Made by a program: the position numbers and the translations under genes
Notes under the pieces: generated by a model
The model's input: the letters and a program-made list of their open reading frames with translations, nothing else
Databases searched by the model: none
What the model was told of the DNA's origin: nothing
In this document: one piece after another, positions 4,207-5,820 of the stretch
How positions within the stretch are numbered: position 1 is the stretch's first letter
Layout: the number at the start of each line of letters is the position of its first letter
Assembly: GCA_900554485.1 (NCBI GenBank)
Contig: USHO01000074.1
Span: 1 to 5,820, forward strand
Length of the DNA stretch: 5,820 nucleotides
Direction of reading: 5' to 3'
From: an uncultured Eubacteriales bacterium
GTDB taxonomy: Bacteria; Bacillota; Clostridia; Christensenellales; Borkfalkiaceae

Positions 4207-5126
4207 GTTATTACGATATTTTCTATAAGTCCGCCCGAAACCGTAACGTCGGCGTATTCTATCCTGTCCGGGTAAAGCAGGGTGACGAGCGACGGCGATA
4301 CGAATTCCGGCGGAGGCAGAACGGCGGTGAAATTCCCCGCGAATTCCTTCATTTCGCCTGCGCGCGGTTTTATCTTCGGAGCGAGAAAGTCCGTGACGTC
4401 TCCGCCGAGCGCAAGTTCTTCAAAAAACGCATACGGCAGAAGTTTTTCGTCGACGGTATAAATCTCGCGGCGGCGTTTTACGAGAAGAGACACGCCTTTT
4501 ATCTCTCCGCGGCAGAGTTTCCAGCGGGATACGACGACGTGTTTTAATATATCGTTCTTGTTTTCGGTCAGCGAAATATACGGAGACTGAAAAGAGTAGT
4601 CGTCGCATACCCGTTTAAGGGCGAGCGATATTTTTTCTTTTACCGAAAAAACGAGTACCAGCGTGCGGTTTCCGACGAAAACAGCGGCGAGATATTCGTC
4701 TTCCCCGTCTTTTATATAGTCGAATCTCGCATCGTCGGGCAGAAACGGCAGTGTGGTTACGAACATGTCTTTCATGGTTTCGACTACTACTCTTACGCCG
4801 TTTTCGCTGTAACAGGTTACGGCAAGCGTCCCGCAGGAAAATTCTTTGCGTCCGCGGAACAGCAGTCTGAAATCCGTTACGAAACGCCTTGAAAACACGG
4901 GGATAAGCAGATAGCCGCCGCGCATGTCGAACACTTTCATCGACGGGGTTTTCCGCGGCTCGTTTTTAACCAGAAACGCGACGGGCAGCATACGGTCGTC
5001 CAAAGGTATGACTTCAAGAAGATACTCGTCCGCCTCGAAAGCGAAATAATTGCCGTCGGTCGTACCGACGAAGTTTCCGTCTATTTTGACGGCGCACGCC
5101 GTCTGCGCGTAAAGATAATACGTCAT
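4203..5126 (-). CDS. Hypothetical protein with PEGA-like N-terminus
   Basis: I cannot assign this 307-residue protein to a named family. It has no signal peptide or transmembrane helix, so it should be cytoplasmic. Residues 1-45 (start MTYYLYAQ, then CAVKIDGNFVG at 11-21 and FEADEYLLEVIPLDD at 30-44) look like a small beta domain resembling PEGA repeats: a ligand-like KIDG turn followed by a strand ending in EVIPL. The rest is a mixture of short hydrophobic strands and charged loops (for example KDMFVTTLPFLPDD, AAVFVGNRTLVLVFSV), suggesting a mainly beta protein. The C-terminal 50 residues contain LPPPEFVSPSLVTLLYPDRIEYADV. The ATG at 5126 has no Shine-Dalgarno sequence, but no later in-frame ATG preserves the N-terminal domain. 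It may be co-transcribed with the YugP-like gene 34 bp downstream. Confidence 0.7.
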   Translation of the reverse strand: MTYYLYAQTACAVKIDGNFVGTTDGNYFAFEADEYLLEVIPLDDRMLPVAFLVKNEPRKTPSMKVFDMRGGYLLIPVFSRRFVTDFRLLFRGRKEFSCGTLAVTCYSENGVRVVVETMKDMFVTTLPFLPDDARFDYIKDGEDEYLAAVFVGNRTLVLVFSVKEKISLALKRVCDDYSFQSPYISLTENKNDILKHVVVSRWKLCRGEIKGVSLLVKRRREIYTVDEKLLPYAFFEELALGGDVTDFLAPKIKPRAGEMKEFAGNFTAVLPPPEFVSPSLVTLLYPDRIEYADVTVSGGLIENIVIT

Positions 5127-5215
5127 AGTATATTCTATTAAAATTTTTTTTCAATATGTATTATAACTTCGCCGCGCGGCAATAATAGGCGTATAAAATT
5201 AAGGAATAAATATCT
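5127..5215. promoter_or_regulatory. Divergent promoter region with overlapping -10-like boxes
   Basis: This 89-bp AT-rich gap separates two divergent genes. On the minus strand there is a perfect -10 TATAAT (5165-5160) with only a poor -35, and an alternative pair TTGAAA (5154-5149) and TATACT (5132-5127) with 16-base spacing whose start would fall inside the gene. On the plus strand TATTAT (5159-5164) overlaps the minus TATAAT almost base for base. The perfect palindrome GCCGCGCGGC (5171-5180) lies beside them as a possible protein-binding site. The exact promoters are uncertain. Confidence 0.4.
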
Positions 5216-5820
5216 ATGAACGTGATGACGAGCGAAAAAATGAGACGACTTATGGCGTCGGCCGACGATGCGAAAAAGAACGGAAGACCGCTGCGCGGAG
5301 TGTTTGAAAGTTTTGCCGCCGAAAACAAAATGGCGGCGGGCAGTGTGAGGAACGCGTACTATTCGGCAGCCAAGCGCGCGAAAAAAGACAAAAAATACGC
5401 CGACGCGATATGTTTCGGCGCGAAACCCGAAGTCGGCAGGATAGTCGAATTCGACAAGGCGGAGGCAAGGCTTATGATGAAAAAAATACTGCTTGCCGCA
5501 ACCGACGGCAGGTCGGTGAGGAGCAGTATAGGTCTGATTGCCCGCGATCCGAAAACCGCGCTCAGGTATCAGAACAAGTACAGGAACATGATTGCCGGCG
5601 ACAGGCGTACGGTAGAAGAAATCGTCGAAGAGATAAAGCGCGAAAAGGGCAGATGTTACGACCCGTTCGCAAAGCGTAAAGACGTGCTTTTAGATAAATT
5701 AAAAAACGAGATAAACGCCTTATACGAGCGTATCGCTGAAAACTTACGCACTGAAAACGCCGCCCTCAGATCGAGAATTTCGGAACTCGAAAAAGAGAAC
5801 GGCGAACTTAAAAAAGTCGT
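5216..5820 (+). CDS. Putative DNA-binding regulator with two helical repeats and coiled coil (cut by right edge)
   Basis: The frame is open from ATG 5216 to the window end, giving 201 codons. The first repeat, at about 5-55, includes GRPLRGVFESFAAENKMAAG (23-42) followed by SVRNAYYSAAKR; the second, at about 78-125, includes DGRSVRSSIGLIARDPKTAL followed by RYQNKYRN. Both have the layout of Myb/HTH-like repeats seen in clostridial relatives of RsfA, the prespore-specific regulator of Bacillus, though this resemblance is from memory. A charged linker follows, then a leucine-rich coiled coil from about residue 155 (LDKLKNEINALYERIAENL, then LRSRISELEKENGELKKVV) that probably mediates dimerisation. 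The protein is strongly basic in the repeats. AAGGA (5201-5205), ten bases upstream, supports the start; GTG 5222 and ATG 5225 are less well placed. It is likely a cytoplasmic DNA-binding protein, and it may control the divergent gene. Confidence 0.75.
   Translation, partial: MNVMTSEKMRRLMASADDAKKNGRPLRGVFESFAAENKMAAGSVRNAYYSAAKRAKKDKKYADAICFGAKPEVGRIVEFDKAEARLMMKKILLAATDGRSVRSSIGLIARDPKTALRYQNKYRNMIAGDRRTVEEIVEEIKREKGRCYDPFAKRKDVLLDKLKNEINALYERIAENLRTENAALRSRISELEKENGELKKV

Noticed and set aside
1..5820. Defence island, prophage or mobile element
   Set aside because: No integrase, transposase, nuclease, methylase, toxin or terminal repeats are visible, and codon use is even across the genes.

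Overview
The window looks like a chromosomal stretch from an endospore-forming member of the Clostridia, probably an uncultured gut lineage. The reasons are a SpoIIQ-like M23 protein, a YugP-type zinc metallopeptidase, a clostridial PHP-family protein, a two-repeat DNA-binding protein of the RsfA kind, AT-rich intergenic regions with intrinsic terminators, and codons rich in TCG, GCG, GAC and CCG. Naming a genus is not justified. There are eight protein genes. I see no RNA gene, insertion sequence, CRISPR array, integrase, toxin or recognisable defence module, so the region reads as ordinary chromosome and the unusual signals are in gene regulation and in one degenerate enzyme.

Left block, all on the minus strand, read from right to left: a PHP-fold protein without its metal ligands (start 2970), a small membrane-anchored protein (start 1769), a SpoIIQ-like M23 endopeptidase (start 1233) and the N-terminal part of an M1-type metallopeptidase lipoprotein (start 509, cut by the left edge). 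The PHP gene has a near-consensus housekeeping promoter with a dyad over its -35 box. The M23 gene has a sequence resembling a forespore sigma-G/sigma-F promoter, preceded by a terminator. At two junctions (PHP to small protein, M23 to M1) an intrinsic terminator hairpin carries the next gene's Shine-Dalgarno sequence in its 3' arm, and its U-tract is the spacer before the ATG. This couples termination of one gene to translation of the next.

Middle: one small plus-strand gene of unknown function (about 3085-3429) is divergent from the PHP gene. It runs tail to tail, 4 bp apart, into a minus-strand YugP-like membrane zinc metallopeptidase (3434-4168). Upstream of that lies an unrecognised 307-residue protein with a PEGA-like N-terminus (4203-5126). 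These three genes and the PHP gene lack a convincing Shine-Dalgarno sequence, and two have a -10-like box so close to the ATG that leaderless mRNAs are possible.

Right: a divergent intergenic region (5127-5215) with overlapping -10-like boxes separates the 307-residue gene from a plus-strand putative DNA-binding protein. That protein has two tandem helical repeats and a coiled-coil C-terminus and is cut by the right edge.

All family assignments come from reading the sequence and from memory of the families. No search was run.
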